From the NCBI RefSeq assembly GCF_009831215.1, contig NZ_WUTW01000009.1, forward strand, positions 62,001-126,000: 64,000 bases of DNA, read 5' to 3'. The translations under genes and the position numbers were made by a program. The notes under the pieces are model-generated. The model was not told where the DNA came from. It saw only the letters and a program-made list of their open reading frames with translations, and ran no database searches. This document shows, piece by piece, positions 43,852 to 52,671 of the stretch (position 1 is the first letter of the stretch; each line of letters begins with the position of its first letter). This DNA is from Actinomadura rayongensis (lineage in GTDB: Bacteria; Actinomycetota; Actinomycetes; Streptosporangiales; Streptosporangiaceae).

Positions 43852-45861
43852 GTGGGTACGGTGCGTGACGTGGGGACACAGGACGTGGTGACCGCTCCCG
43901 ATCGGGTCCTGCCCGGGAGCGGGAACGCCGCGGGCGCGCGCGCCTGGCGGGAGGTGCTGCTCGGCCTCGCGGTGTTCGGGCTGTACGCGCTCGTGGTGAT
44001 GCTGCCCGAGAGGGCGCGGCGCCGGGCGGCCCGGGCGCACGCCGAGACGCTGTTCGGCTGGGAAAAAGCCCTCCACCTCGACGTCGAGCGGACGCTGAAC
44101 GGGTGGCTGGCCGACCAGTCCGTCCTGCGGGTGCTCGCCAACTACGAGTACGCCGTCACCTACATCGCCAGCGCGATCGGGCTGCTGGCCTGGCTGTACG
44201 TGAAGCACCCCGACAAGTACCGGACGGCGCGCAACGCGTTCGTCCTGCTCAACCTGCTCGGCCTCGCGTGCTTCACCCTGTACCCGCTGATGCCGCCGCG
44301 CCTGATGCCCGACCTCGGGTTCATCGACACGGTACGGCTCGGCCGGACGTGGGGCTCCTGGGGCTCGCCGCTGGTCGAGAACGCCGACCAGCTCGCCGCG
44401 ATGCCGTCGCTGCACATGGCCTGGACGCTGTGGGTCGGCGTGGAGCTGGCGCGGATCTCGGCGCTGCGGTCGATCCAGCTCCTCAACGCCGCCCACGTCC
44501 TCGTCACGCTGTACGTGATCCTGGCGACGGCGAACCACTACGTCCTGGACGCGGTGGCGGCCGTCCCGCTGGTGGCGGTCGCGGTCTACGCCGGACGCCG
44601 CACCGAGCGCGTCGCGGACCGTCCCGAACGCGTCGCCGCGACGGACGCGTTCTTCCTCGCGGTCGAGACGCCGCGCGCGCCGCAGCACGTCGGCGGCGTG
44701 ATGATGCTGGACACCTCGGCGGCCGAGGTGCGGCGCTCGGACGTCGTCGGCCTCGTCCTGGACCGCCTGGACCGGGTGCCCCGGTTCCGGCAGCGGCTCG
44801 TGGCGCCGTCGCGGCTGCGCCGTCCGGTCTGGACGGACCATCCCGCGATCGACTGGGACTGGCACGTCGTGGAGCGCGAGGCCGACGGCGTCGCGGGGCT
44901 GCGCGCGATCGTGGCCGCGCTGGAGGGCGAGCCGCTGCCGCGCGACCGGCCGCTGTGGCGGATGGTGCTCGTGCGCGGCGTCGCGCCCGGACGCACCGCC
45001 GTCGTGTTCCTCATGCACCACGTCGTCGCCGACGGGATCGGGGTCGTCGCGCAGGCGCTGCTGCTCATGGACGCGCCGCCCGCCGCGCCGCCCGGCGGCG
45101 CCCCGCGCCGTCCGGGCGTGCTGAAACGCGCGGCGGCGACGGTCGTCGGGTTCGCCCAGCTCGCCGCCGACGCCCCGCCGCGCACCCGGCTGCCCGTCAC
45201 GGGTACGGCCGACCGCCGGTTCGGGACGGCCGCGCTCCCCCTCGCCCTGCTGCGGGACGTCGCGCGGCGGCACGGCACCCGCGTCACCGACGTCGTGCTG
45301 AGCGCGGTCGCGGGCGCGGTCCACCGCGTCGGCCCGGACACCGCGCCGGGCGCGCTCGCCCGGTTCGCGGTGCCGCTCATGATGCGCTCCCCCGACAGCG
45401 GCGCCGAGGGCAACCACACGACGGCCGTCATGGTCGACCTGCCGATCGGCGCGCTGCCCGAGGACGAGCGGCTGGCGCGCGTCGCCCGCCGCTGCCGCGC
45501 GCTGCGCACCGGCACCCGGGCGCAGGCCGCGTGGTTCGTCATGCGGGACGTGGCGCGGCTGATGCCCGCGCCGCTGCACCGGCGGTTCGCGCGCGCCGTC
45601 TACGGCCCGCGCTTCTTGCAGGGCGTCGTGTCGAACATGCCGGGCCCGGTGACGCGGCCCCGGTTCGCGGGCGCGCCGCTGGACGAGGTCTATCCCGTCA
45701 TCCCGCTGGTGCCGGGCGCGCCGCTCGCCGTCGGGGCGCTGAGCATCGCCGGGGAGCTGTGCGTCAGCGTCTCGCTGGACCCGGCGCTCGGCGACGCGGA
45801 CGCGCTGCTCACCGCCTTCCGCGCCATCGTGGCCGAGCTGGACGGCGGTGGGGTCGCATGA
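43852..45861 (+). CDS. Fusion of membrane PAP2 phosphatase and wax ester synthase/DGAT (WS/DGAT)
   Basis: 669 residues from a GTG with GGAG 8 nt upstream; a longer GTG start at 43810 has none. Residues about 33-250 hold 5-6 membrane segments and the PAP2_3 (Aur1/Ipt1-like) motifs PSLHMAW (185-191) and ANHYVLD (His229). Residues about 262-665 are a complete WS/DGAT acyltransferase: TDAFFLAVETPRAPQHVGGVMML, catalytic MHHVVADG (389-395), VSNMPGPV. It could dephosphorylate a lipid phosphate and acylate the freed alcohol with acyl-CoA, making triacylglycerol or wax ester at the membrane. That coupling is inferred. It overlaps the SDR gene by 4 bp. Confidence 0.9.
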   Translation: MGTVRDVGTQDVVTAPDRVLPGSGNAAGARAWREVLLGLAVFGLYALVVMLPERARRRAARAHAETLFGWEKALHLDVERTLNGWLADQSVLRVLANYEYAVTYIASAIGLLAWLYVKHPDKYRTARNAFVLLNLLGLACFTLYPLMPPRLMPDLGFIDTVRLGRTWGSWGSPLVENADQLAAMPSLHMAWTLWVGVELARISALRSIQLLNAAHVLVTLYVILATANHYVLDAVAAVPLVAVAVYAGRRTERVADRPERVAATDAFFLAVETPRAPQHVGGVMMLDTSAAEVRRSDVVGLVLDRLDRVPRFRQRLVAPSRLRRPVWTDHPAIDWDWHVVEREADGVAGLRAIVAALEGEPLPRDRPLWRMVLVRGVAPGRTAVVFLMHHVVADGIGVVAQALLLMDAPPAAPPGGAPRRPGVLKRAAATVVGFAQLAADAPPRTRLPVTGTADRRFGTAALPLALLRDVARRHGTRVTDVVLSAVAGAVHRVGPDTAPGALARFAVPLMMRSPDSGAEGNHTTAVMVDLPIGALPEDERLARVARRCRALRTGTRAQAAWFVMRDVARLMPAPLHRRFARAVYGPRFLQGVVSNMPGPVTRPRFAGAPLDEVYPVIPLVPGAPLAVGALSIAGELCVSVSLDPALGDADALLTAFRAIVAELDGGGVA

Positions 45862-46646
45862 CCGGTCCGCTGACGGGATCGGTCGCCCTGGTGACGGGCG
45901 CGTCGTCGGGGCTCGGCCGGGCGAGCGCGGTGGCGCTGGCGCGGGCGGGCGCGCACGTGATCGTCCACGGCCGCGACGCCGGACGGCTCGCCGCCGTCGC
46001 CCGCGAGGTCTGCGGGACGGCGCTGACCGGCGACCTCGCCGACCCGGCGGAGGCCGAACGGCTCGCGGCGGCGGCGCTCGCGGTCGCGGGACGCGTGGAC
46101 GTCCTGCTGTGCAACGCGGGCGTCGGCTGGTCCGGCCCGTTCACCGCGATGCCCGCGGCGGACGCGGCCCGGCTCGTCGCGGTGAACCTCGCCGCGCCCG
46201 TCGCCCTCACCCGGCTGCTGCTGCCGGGCATGCTCGAAAACGGCGGACGGCTCGTCTACGTCACGTCCATCGCCGGACGGCTCGGCGTCGCGGGCGAGGC
46301 GGTCTACTCGGCGACCAAGGCGGGCCTGGACATGTTCGCCGTCAGCCTGCGGCAGGAGCTGCGCGGCAGCGGCGTCGGCGTCGGCGTGCTCGTCCCCGGC
46401 GTGGTCGACACGCCGTTCTTCGAGCGGCGCGGCGAGCCGTACACGCGGCGCCGGCCCCGTCCGATCCCGGCCGACCGGGTCGCCGACGCCCTGGTCGCGG
46501 GCATCGTCGCGGGCAGCGCCGAGATCTTCGCGCCGGGCTGGCTGCGGCTGCCGGTCGTCGTCCGGGGCCTGTTCCCCGGCGCCTACCGGGCGCTGGACGG
46601 ACGGTTCGGCGCGCGGACGGTCGCGCTGCGGGCCGGGTCCGGCTGA
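45858..46646 (+). CDS. Short-chain dehydrogenase/reductase
   Basis: 262 residues; ATG overlaps the fusion gene stop. It is a canonical classical SDR: VALVTGASSGLGRASAVALARAG, LLCNAGVGWSGPF, VYVTSIAGRLGVAGEAVYSATKAGLDMFAVSLRQEL (Ser, Tyr, Lys) and VPGVVDTPFFERRG. The C-terminal stretch LRLPVVVRGLFPGAYRALDGRFG is hydrophobic/amphipathic, as in SDRs acting on fatty or acyl substrates at membranes. With the PAP2-WS/DGAT partner it may supply the fatty alcohol or reduce an acyl-glycerol precursor; this is inference. Confidence 0.93.
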   Translation: MTGPLTGSVALVTGASSGLGRASAVALARAGAHVIVHGRDAGRLAAVAREVCGTALTGDLADPAEAERLAAAALAVAGRVDVLLCNAGVGWSGPFTAMPAADAARLVAVNLAAPVALTRLLLPGMLENGGRLVYVTSIAGRLGVAGEAVYSATKAGLDMFAVSLRQELRGSGVGVGVLVPGVVDTPFFERRGEPYTRRRPRPIPADRVADALVAGIVAGSAEIFAPGWLRLPVVVRGLFPGAYRALDGRFGARTVALRAGSG

Positions 46647-46660
46647 CGGCGCGGACCCGG
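46633..46660. terminator. Hairpin between convergent SDR and hpnH
   Basis: CCGGGTCCG (46633-46641) and CGGACCCGG (46652-46660) are perfect 9-bp arms whose loop contains the SDR stop codon. The hpnH stop lies at 46672 on the other strand, so the hairpin can end transcription from both sides. No U-tract is present. Confidence 0.55.
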
Positions 46661-46671
46661 TCCCGCGCGGG

Positions 46672-47676
46672 TCACGCGCTGCGCATCGCGCGCAGCGTCT
46701 GCTTCAGGGAGCCGAGCGTCGCGAACACCGACGTCGGCTCGTACCCGCAGTGCGCCATGCAGTTCTCGCAGCGCGGGTCCTTGCCGCGCCCGTAGGCGCT
46801 CCAGTCGGTGGTCTCGGTCAGCTCGCGGTAGCTGTCGGCGTACCCGTCCTCCATGAGGTAGCACGGCCGCTGCCAGCCCTTGAGCGAGTACGACGGGATC
46901 GCCCAGGCGGTGCAGTCGAAGTCGACCTTGCCTTCGAGGAAGTCCAGGAACAGCGGCGAGTGGTTGAACCGCCAGCGCTTGCGGTTGCCGCCCGCGAACG
47001 CCTTGCGGAACAGCGTCCGCGTCTCCTCGACGCCGAGGAAGTGGTCCTGGTCGGGCGCCTTCTCGTACGCGTACGCGGGCGAGATCATCATCTGGTCGAC
47101 GCGCAGGTCGTCGTTGAGGTAGTTGAGGACGTCGATGACGTTCTGCGGGGTGTCGTTGTTGAACACCGTCGTGTTCGTCGTGACCCGGAACCCGCGCTCC
47201 TGCACCATCCGGACGGCCGCGACGGCGTCGTCGAACACGCCCTCCTTGCAGACCGACTCGTCGTGCCGCTCGCGCAGCCCGTCGATGTGGACGGCCCACG
47301 CGAAGTACCGCGACGGCGTGAACTTGTCGATGTGCTTGGGGATCAACACTGCGTTGGTGCACAGGAACACGTACCGCTTGAGCTTGACGAGTTCGGCGAC
47401 CAGCTCGCCGATCTGCGGGTGCATGAGCGGCTCGCCGCCCGCGATCGACACCATCGGCGCGCCGCACTCGCGGATCGCGGCGACGGCCTGCTCGACCGGC
47501 ATCCGCTTCTTCAGCTCCGACGCCGGATGCTGGATCTTGCCGCAGCCCGCGCAGGCGAGGTTGCAGGCGTAGAGCGGTTCGAGTTCGACCAGCAGCGGGA
47601 ACTTGTCCCGGCCGGTGAGCTTGTTGCGCAGGATGTACCCGCCGATGCGCAGGCTCTGGCGCAGTGGCATGCCCAT
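46672..47676 (-). CDS. hpnH: Adenosyl-hopene transferase HpnH (radical SAM)
   Basis: 334 residues. The radical-SAM cluster motif is CNLACAGC (Cys38, Cys42, Cys45), followed by GAPMVSIAGGEPLMHPQIGEL (SAM-binding GGE). A C-terminal Cys set sits in PCYLMEDGYADSY and PRCENCMAHCGYEP. It uses SAM to add a 5'-deoxyadenosyl group to hopene, the first step of extended (C35) hopanoid synthesis. The start overlaps the hpnG stop (TGATG). Last gene of the hopanoid operon. Confidence 0.96.
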   Translation of the reverse strand: MGMPLRQSLRIGGYILRNKLTGRDKFPLLVELEPLYACNLACAGCGKIQHPASELKKRMPVEQAVAAIRECGAPMVSIAGGEPLMHPQIGELVAELVKLKRYVFLCTNAVLIPKHIDKFTPSRYFAWAVHIDGLRERHDESVCKEGVFDDAVAAVRMVQERGFRVTTNTTVFNNDTPQNVIDVLNYLNDDLRVDQMMISPAYAYEKAPDQDHFLGVEETRTLFRKAFAGGNRKRWRFNHSPLFLDFLEGKVDFDCTAWAIPSYSLKGWQRPCYLMEDGYADSYRELTETTDWSAYGRGKDPRCENCMAHCGYEPTSVFATLGSLKQTLRAMRSA

Positions 47677-48281
47677 CAGGGACCAGCCTCCTCAGGAAGA
47701 TGGGTTTCGGTCGTCCGGCACGGCGCGGACGCGGCGGCCCACGCGGCGAGCGCGGCGGCGGACCGCCGCAGCCGCCGCCGCGCGGCCAGGCCGCGCGCGA
47801 GCGTGCCGGGCGAGACGAGCGGGTGGCCGGGGCCGTCCACGACCGCGCGGACCACCGCCCACGGCCGGTCGCCGGCGGACGCGGCCAGCGGCGCGGACTC
47901 CATGTCCACCGCGACCGCGCCGAGGTCGGCGAGCGCGCGGCGCTCCCGGCCGGTGACGGTGTGCCCGACCGTGACGACCGGGCCGCGCCGGACGGTCGCG
48001 CCGCCCCGGGCGAGCCGGTCGGCGAGGTCGTCGGCGTGCGGGCAGGGCAGGACGCCCGTGGCGGTGCGCACCTCGGTCGCGACGACGAGGTCGCCGGGCC
48101 GGACGCGGTCGTCCAGCGCGCCGCCGAAGCCCGCGACCGCCAGCGCGTCGAACGCGGGCAGCAGCCGGGCGGCGGCGGACGCGCGGCGCGGGCCCATGCC
48201 GGTCCGGACGACCGTGTAGGCCGGGTCGCGCAGCGCGCGGGCCTCGACGCCGAGCGCGGCGCACACCACCAGCCGCGTCAC
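47676..48281 (-). CDS. hpnG: Hopanoid-associated nucleosidase/phosphorylase HpnG
   Basis: 201 residues from a GTG that overlaps the cyclase stop. The nucleoside-phosphorylase fold is seen in LVVCAALGVEARALRD, VVRTGMGPRRASAAARL, FDALAVAGFGGALDDRVRPGDLVVATEV and AVAVDMESAPLAAS (the Glu of DMES contacts the ribose). It removes adenine from adenosylhopane to give ribosyl- or phosphoribosylhopane. Family members are usually slightly longer. Placement between the cyclase and hpnH supports the assignment. Confidence 0.9.
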   Translation of the reverse strand: MTRLVVCAALGVEARALRDPAYTVVRTGMGPRRASAAARLLPAFDALAVAGFGGALDDRVRPGDLVVATEVRTATGVLPCPHADDLADRLARGGATVRRGPVVTVGHTVTGRERRALADLGAVAVDMESAPLAASAGDRPWAVVRAVVDGPGHPLVSPGTLARGLAARRRLRRSAAALAAWAAASAPCRTTETHLPEEAGP

Positions 48282-50179
48282 CGGGCGTCCTGGGCCGCGA
48301 GGTAGCGGCCGAGCGCGCTCACCGGGAACACGAGCCGGTAGAGGTGGTAGTTGATGTAGAAGTCGCCGGGGAAGCCGGTGCCGGTGAACTCGTCCTCGTC
48401 CCAGGTGCCGTCGGGACGCTGCCGGGCGACCAGCCAGTCGATCCCGCGCTGTACCGCCGGGCCGCGTTCGCCCGCCGCGAGCAGCGCCAGCAGCGCCCAC
48501 GCGGTCTGCGAGGCGGTGGACGTTCCCCGGCCGATCCACGCGGCGTCGCGGTAGGAGCGCAGATCTTCGCCCCAGCCGCCGTCCGCGCCCTGGTGGCGCT
48601 CCAGCCAGCCGACGGCGCGGCGGATCACCGGCGCGTCCGGCCGGACGCCCGCCGCGACCAGCGCCGGGACGACGCTGCCGGTGCCGTAGACGTGGTTGGC
48701 GCCCCAGCGGCCGAACCAGGAACCGTCGTCCTCCTGGTGCTTGAGCAGCCACACGACGGCGCGGCGGACGACGGGCGTCCGGGCCATGCCCCGCGCGCAC
48801 AGCGCCTCGACCACGTGGGCCGTGACGTCGGCGGACGGCGGGTCGGTCACCGCGCCGAAGTCGCAGAACGGGAGCCGCGCGACGAGCCGGCTCGTGTTGT
48901 CGGCGTCGAACGCGGCGAACCCGCCGTCCTTGGACGCCATCCCGGCCATCCACCGGACGCCGCGCTCGATCGCCGGTTCCGCGCCGGGGTGCCGGACGCG
49001 GTTCAGCGCGAGGATCGCCTCGGCCGTGTCGTCGGTGTCGGGGTAGAGGTCGTTGTCGAACTCGAACGCCCACCCGCCGGGCGCGAGGTCGGGCCGCCGG
49101 ACGCTCCAGTCGCCCGGCCCCCTGACCTCCTCGCCGAGCACCCAGTCGGCGGCGCGCAGCAGCGCCGGGTGGTCGCCGGGCAGGCCCGCGTCGGCGAGGG
49201 CGTTCATCGCGAGGACGGTGTCCCAGACCGGCGACTGGCACGCCTCCAGGCGGCGTCCCTGCGCGTCGCGGATCGTGAAGCGTTCGAGGCCCGCGATGCC
49301 GCGCCGCATCACCGGGTGGTCCAGGCCGTAGCCGAGCAGGTGCAGCGCGATGAGCGAGTACACCCACGGCGGCTGGATCCCGCCCCAGCAGCCGTCCTGC
49401 TCCTGCCGCGCGACGATCCAGTCGCGGGCGCGCAGCAGCGCGGCGCGGCGCAGACCCTTGCGCGGACGCTTCTCGTACAGGTGCAGGGCCTTGTCGAGCG
49501 CGTGGAAGGCGCCGTCCCAGCCGAGGCGCGGGCGGCGGCGCGGCGCGCTCTCGGCGTGCAGCTCGTCCAGCCCGAACGGCAGCGGCCGGACGGGGCGCAG
49601 CGCGGCGACGACGGTCAGCGGGACGATCGTCTGCCGCGCCCAGCAGCCCCAGTCGTAGACGTTGAGCGGGAACCACGCCGGCAGGAAGATCATCTCCGGC
49701 GGCATGACCGGCAGGTCGTCCCACTCCCAGGCGCCGAACAGCGCCAGCCAGAACCGGGTGAACACGCGCGTCGCGGCGAGGCCGCCCTCGGCGCGGACGA
49801 ACGCCGCCGCGCGGGCCATGTGCTCGGCGTCCGGGGCGTCCCCGGCGAGCCGCAGCGCGACGTACGCCTCGGCCGTCGTGGACAGGTCCGGCGGGCCGCC
49901 GTGGAAGTTCGCCCACGTGCCGTCGGGCGCCTGCTGGGAGCGGATCCAGCGCGCGGCCTCGCGCGTGTCGTAGTCGGAGCGGATGCCGAGGAACTCGCGC
50001 AGCAGCAGGTCCTCGGCGTCCATCGTGACGTTGGTCTGCAGCTCGCCCTTCCACCAGCCCTGCTTGGCCTGGAGGCCGAGCAGGTGGTCGCGGGCGGCGG
50101 CGAGCGCGTCGGCGGCCGTGCGCGGCGCGCCGGTCTCCAGCGGCTCGCCGGCGGGCTCGACGGGTGCGGTGGCGGTCAT
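48278..50179 (-). CDS. shc: Squalene-hopene cyclase
   Basis: 633 residues, normal length. The catalytic acid motif DTDDTA is at 381-386. Several QW repeats are present (APDGTWANFHGGPPDLS, EQDGCWGGIQPPWVY, KDGGFAAFDADN, EDDGSWFGRWGANHVYGT, GADGGWGEDLRSY, RPDGTWDEDEFTGTGFPGDFYINYHLYR). It cyclises squalene to hop-22(29)-ene at the membrane. The ATG overlaps the polyprenyl synthase stop (TGATG), and the stop overlaps the hpnG start (GTGA). Confidence 0.97.
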   Translation of the reverse strand: MTATAPVEPAGEPLETGAPRTAADALAAARDHLLGLQAKQGWWKGELQTNVTMDAEDLLLREFLGIRSDYDTREAARWIRSQQAPDGTWANFHGGPPDLSTTAEAYVALRLAGDAPDAEHMARAAAFVRAEGGLAATRVFTRFWLALFGAWEWDDLPVMPPEMIFLPAWFPLNVYDWGCWARQTIVPLTVVAALRPVRPLPFGLDELHAESAPRRRPRLGWDGAFHALDKALHLYEKRPRKGLRRAALLRARDWIVARQEQDGCWGGIQPPWVYSLIALHLLGYGLDHPVMRRGIAGLERFTIRDAQGRRLEACQSPVWDTVLAMNALADAGLPGDHPALLRAADWVLGEEVRGPGDWSVRRPDLAPGGWAFEFDNDLYPDTDDTAEAILALNRVRHPGAEPAIERGVRWMAGMASKDGGFAAFDADNTSRLVARLPFCDFGAVTDPPSADVTAHVVEALCARGMARTPVVRRAVVWLLKHQEDDGSWFGRWGANHVYGTGSVVPALVAAGVRPDAPVIRRAVGWLERHQGADGGWGEDLRSYRDAAWIGRGTSTASQTAWALLALLAAGERGPAVQRGIDWLVARQRPDGTWDEDEFTGTGFPGDFYINYHLYRLVFPVSALGRYLAAQDAR

Positions 50180-51192
50180 CAGTGGTCCCGGCGGGTGACG
50201 AAGTCGGCGATGCGCAGGAACTCGGCCCGGACGTCGTCGGGCGGCGCGGCGGCGTCCAGGTGCGCGGCGGCCCGCTCGACGCGCAGCCGCGCCTCCTTCT
50301 CGGCCCAGGCCCGTCCGCCCGACGCCTCGATCAGGCGCGCGATCTCCTCCAGCTCGGCCGTCCCGGACGGCACCGGGCGCCGGTAGAGCATCTGGAGGCG
50401 CGCGGACTCGGGCGTCCCGGCCTGGAGCGCGGCGGCGATCGGCAGCGACAGCTTCCGCGCCCGCAGGTCCGACATCGTCGGCTTGCCGGTCGTGTCGGTG
50501 TCGCCCCAGATGCCGAGCAGGTCGTCCACGAGCTGGAACGCGACGCCGAGTTCGGCGCCGAACGCGTCCAGCGCGGCGCAGACCGGCTCGGGCGCGCCGG
50601 TGAGCACCGCGCCGATCGAGCAGGAGCAGGCCAGCAGCGCGGCGGTCTTGCCCTCGACCATCGCCAGGCACTCGTCCAGCGTGATCTTCTGCCGGGTCTC
50701 GAACTCCAGGTCCAGGGACTGCCCGGCGATGAGCCGGCGGGTCGTCGCGGCGAGGTTGCGCGCCGCCGTCGCCGCGCCCGGGCCCGGCGCCTCCAGCAGG
50801 ATTTCGGTCGCGAGCGCCAGCAGCGCGTCGCCGGCGAGGATCGCGGCGGGCTCGCCGAAGACCGTCCAGGCGGCGGGCCGGTGCCGGCGGACGCGGTCGC
50901 CGTCCATGATGTCGTCGTGCAGGAGCGAGAACGCGTGCGTCAGCTCCACCGCCGCCGCGCCCGGCAGCGCCGCCTCGGGCGCGGCGCCCGCCGCGCGCGC
51001 CGACAGCAGCGCGAGCGCGGGCCGCAGCGCCTTGCCCTGCCCGCCGTTCACGGGCCGGCCGTCGGCCTGCGCCCAGCCGAAATGGTGCGCTGCGACGCGG
51101 TACGTGCGCGGGTCGAGCCGTCCGACGGCGGCGCGCAGCGCCCCGTCCACGAGTTCGCGCGTACCGGTCATCGAGACCGGAAGAGTGGTCAC
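50179..51192 (-). CDS. Polyprenyl diphosphate synthase (FPP/GGPP-type)
   Basis: 337 residues from a GTG preceded by GAAGGA; a later ATG (51171) is possible. First aspartate-rich motif DDIMD at 93-97 with LLHD before it, Lys54 and Arg57 in GKALRP, second motif DDLLGIWGD at 223-231, and ARKLSLPIAAAL. Residues before DDIMD (THAFSLLHDD) suggest an actinobacterial medium-chain enzyme. In the hopanoid operon it likely supplies farnesyl diphosphate to HpnD, although geranylgeranyl diphosphate output is possible. Confidence 0.93.
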   Translation of the reverse strand: MTTLPVSMTGTRELVDGALRAAVGRLDPRTYRVAAHHFGWAQADGRPVNGGQGKALRPALALLSARAAGAAPEAALPGAAAVELTHAFSLLHDDIMDGDRVRRHRPAAWTVFGEPAAILAGDALLALATEILLEAPGPGAATAARNLAATTRRLIAGQSLDLEFETRQKITLDECLAMVEGKTAALLACSCSIGAVLTGAPEPVCAALDAFGAELGVAFQLVDDLLGIWGDTDTTGKPTMSDLRARKLSLPIAAALQAGTPESARLQMLYRRPVPSGTAELEEIARLIEASGGRAWAEKEARLRVERAAAHLDAAAPPDDVRAEFLRIADFVTRRDH

Positions 51193-52505
51193 CGGTCCTT
51201 CACCCCTTCCAGATGGCGACGGACCAGGCGGGCGGCGGTCAGGCCGCTGCGCACCGCGCCCTCCATCGTGTCGGGCCAGCCCGTGTCGGTCCACGCGCCG
51301 GCGAGGAACAGGCCGGGGACGCCGGTGGCGGCCCCGGGACGCGGCGCCCCGCAGCCGGGACGCTGCCGGAACGTCGCCCGCCGCTCCCGCGTCACGAACA
51401 GGTCGCGGACGCGGGCGCCGCGCGCGGCGGGCAGCAGGCGGCGCAGCTCGGGCTCGAACACCGCGCGCAGCTCGGCCACCGGCCGGTCGATCCAGCGGTC
51501 GGCCGCCGAGACCGACACCGCGAGGTACTGGCCGTCTTCGAGGCCGCTCGGTTCGGTCCGGTCGAACATCCACTGGACCGGGGAGCCGACCGCCGCCGCG
51601 AACGGCCGGTCCAGCACCGTCCGGTCGAAGACGGCGTGGACGTTGACGATCGGGCTCGCCGACAGCTCGTGCCAGCCCGCCTCGGGCCGCGCCTCGGCGG
51701 GCAGCAGCCGCGCCGCCGCCGGATGCGGGACGGCCACGACCACGGCGTCGGCGGCGATCGGCGCGCCGTCCACGACGACCTTCTCCGCGCTGACGCCCTC
51801 GACCTTCGCCTTCAGCCGCACCTCGCCGCCCAGCTCCTCGATGCGCCGTCGTGCGGGGCCCGCGTGCAGCTCGGCGAGCGGGACGGACGGGACGCCGATG
51901 TCCGCCGCGTCCGGCCGTCCGAACAGCGCGCGGTTGCACACCATCGCCGACAGGCCGAGCGCGGCCTCGTCCACCTCGGCGTTGAGCGAGGCGGTGATGA
52001 ACAGGCCCCACAGCGCCTCGCGGGCGTTCGCGCTCTGCCCGCGCGCGGCCAACCACGGGCCGGCGGCGACGTCGTCCAGCGACGGGTCGTCCGGGTCGAG
52101 CCGTTGCAGCGCCATCGACGCGCGCACCGCCCGCAGCCGCTCCCCCGGCGTCAGCGGCGTGTAGCGGGCGAGGGCGGGCAGCATGTGCAGCGGGCTCGGC
52201 AGCCTGGACCGGCGCAGGCGCGCGGGCGGCAGGCCGTCCGGGCGCAGGACGGTCACGTCGAACCGGTCCTGCGTGCTCGTCAGGTGCGCGACGCCGAGCC
52301 GGTCCAGCAGGCCCCGGTAGGCGGTGCAGCAGCGCAGGAACACGTGCTGGCCGTTGTCGACGGTGAGGCCGCCGCGCCGGAACGAGTGCGTCGCGCCGCC
52401 GAGCCGGGGCCGCGCCTCGATCAGCGTGACCGGCACCCCCGCCTCGCCGAGCGCGACCGCCGTGGCGATCCCGGCTAGCCCCCCACCGACGATGACGACA
52501 CTCAC
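51189..52505 (-). CDS. hpnE: Hydroxysqualene dehydroxylase HpnE (FAD-dependent)
   Basis: 438 residues from a GTG behind GGGAG. The FAD-binding start is SVVIVGGGLAGIATAVALGEAGVPVTLIEARPRLGGATHSF, and the C-terminal FAD contact is GLFLAGAWTDTGWPDTMEGAVRSGLTAA, as in the phytoene desaturase/amine-oxidase fold. It reduces hydroxysqualene to squalene with FAD. Its stop overlaps the synthase start (GTGA). It is separated from hpnD by 166 bp that hold a small repeat array. Confidence 0.94.
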   Translation of the reverse strand: MSVVIVGGGLAGIATAVALGEAGVPVTLIEARPRLGGATHSFRRGGLTVDNGQHVFLRCCTAYRGLLDRLGVAHLTSTQDRFDVTVLRPDGLPPARLRRSRLPSPLHMLPALARYTPLTPGERLRAVRASMALQRLDPDDPSLDDVAAGPWLAARGQSANAREALWGLFITASLNAEVDEAALGLSAMVCNRALFGRPDAADIGVPSVPLAELHAGPARRRIEELGGEVRLKAKVEGVSAEKVVVDGAPIAADAVVVAVPHPAAARLLPAEARPEAGWHELSASPIVNVHAVFDRTVLDRPFAAAVGSPVQWMFDRTEPSGLEDGQYLAVSVSAADRWIDRPVAELRAVFEPELRRLLPAARGARVRDLFVTRERRATFRQRPGCGAPRPGAATGVPGLFLAGAWTDTGWPDTMEGAVRSGLTAARLVRRHLEGVKDR

Positions 52506-52512
52506 TGTGTCT

Positions 52513-52671
52513 CCCGCGAGCCTGCGGCGCGCTGTGTTGCCCGCTCGCCTACGGCGCGCTTTGAGCCGCGCGCTTCCCTCGTCGCTCTGGTCGCAAGCTC
52601 CCGCCGCTCCTCAGTCCAGCGCGCGGCGCGCGCCTTCGGCGCGCTCAAGGTCGCCCGCTCGCCTCCGGCGG
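52513..52671. repeat. Array of four imperfect 21-nt GC-rich repeats between hpnD and hpnE
   Basis: The unit resembles CCCGCTCGCCTACGGCGCGCT. Copies lie at 52513-52533, 52540-52560 (18 of 21 identical), 52625-52645 (diverged left half) and 52654-52670 (16 of 17 with copy 2). Copy 3 forms a hairpin GCGCGCC-TTC-GGCGCGC. The stretch between copies (52565-52620) is T/C-rich and non-coding. It interrupts an otherwise gap-free operon, so it may be a processing site, attenuator or inserted interspersed repeat. Confidence 0.6.

Noticed and set aside
43630..45579. A 649-codon minus-strand frame opposite the PAP2-WS/DGAT fusion
   Set aside because: It is Arg/Gln/Pro-rich without domains, and the plus-strand product has all catalytic motifs of two families.
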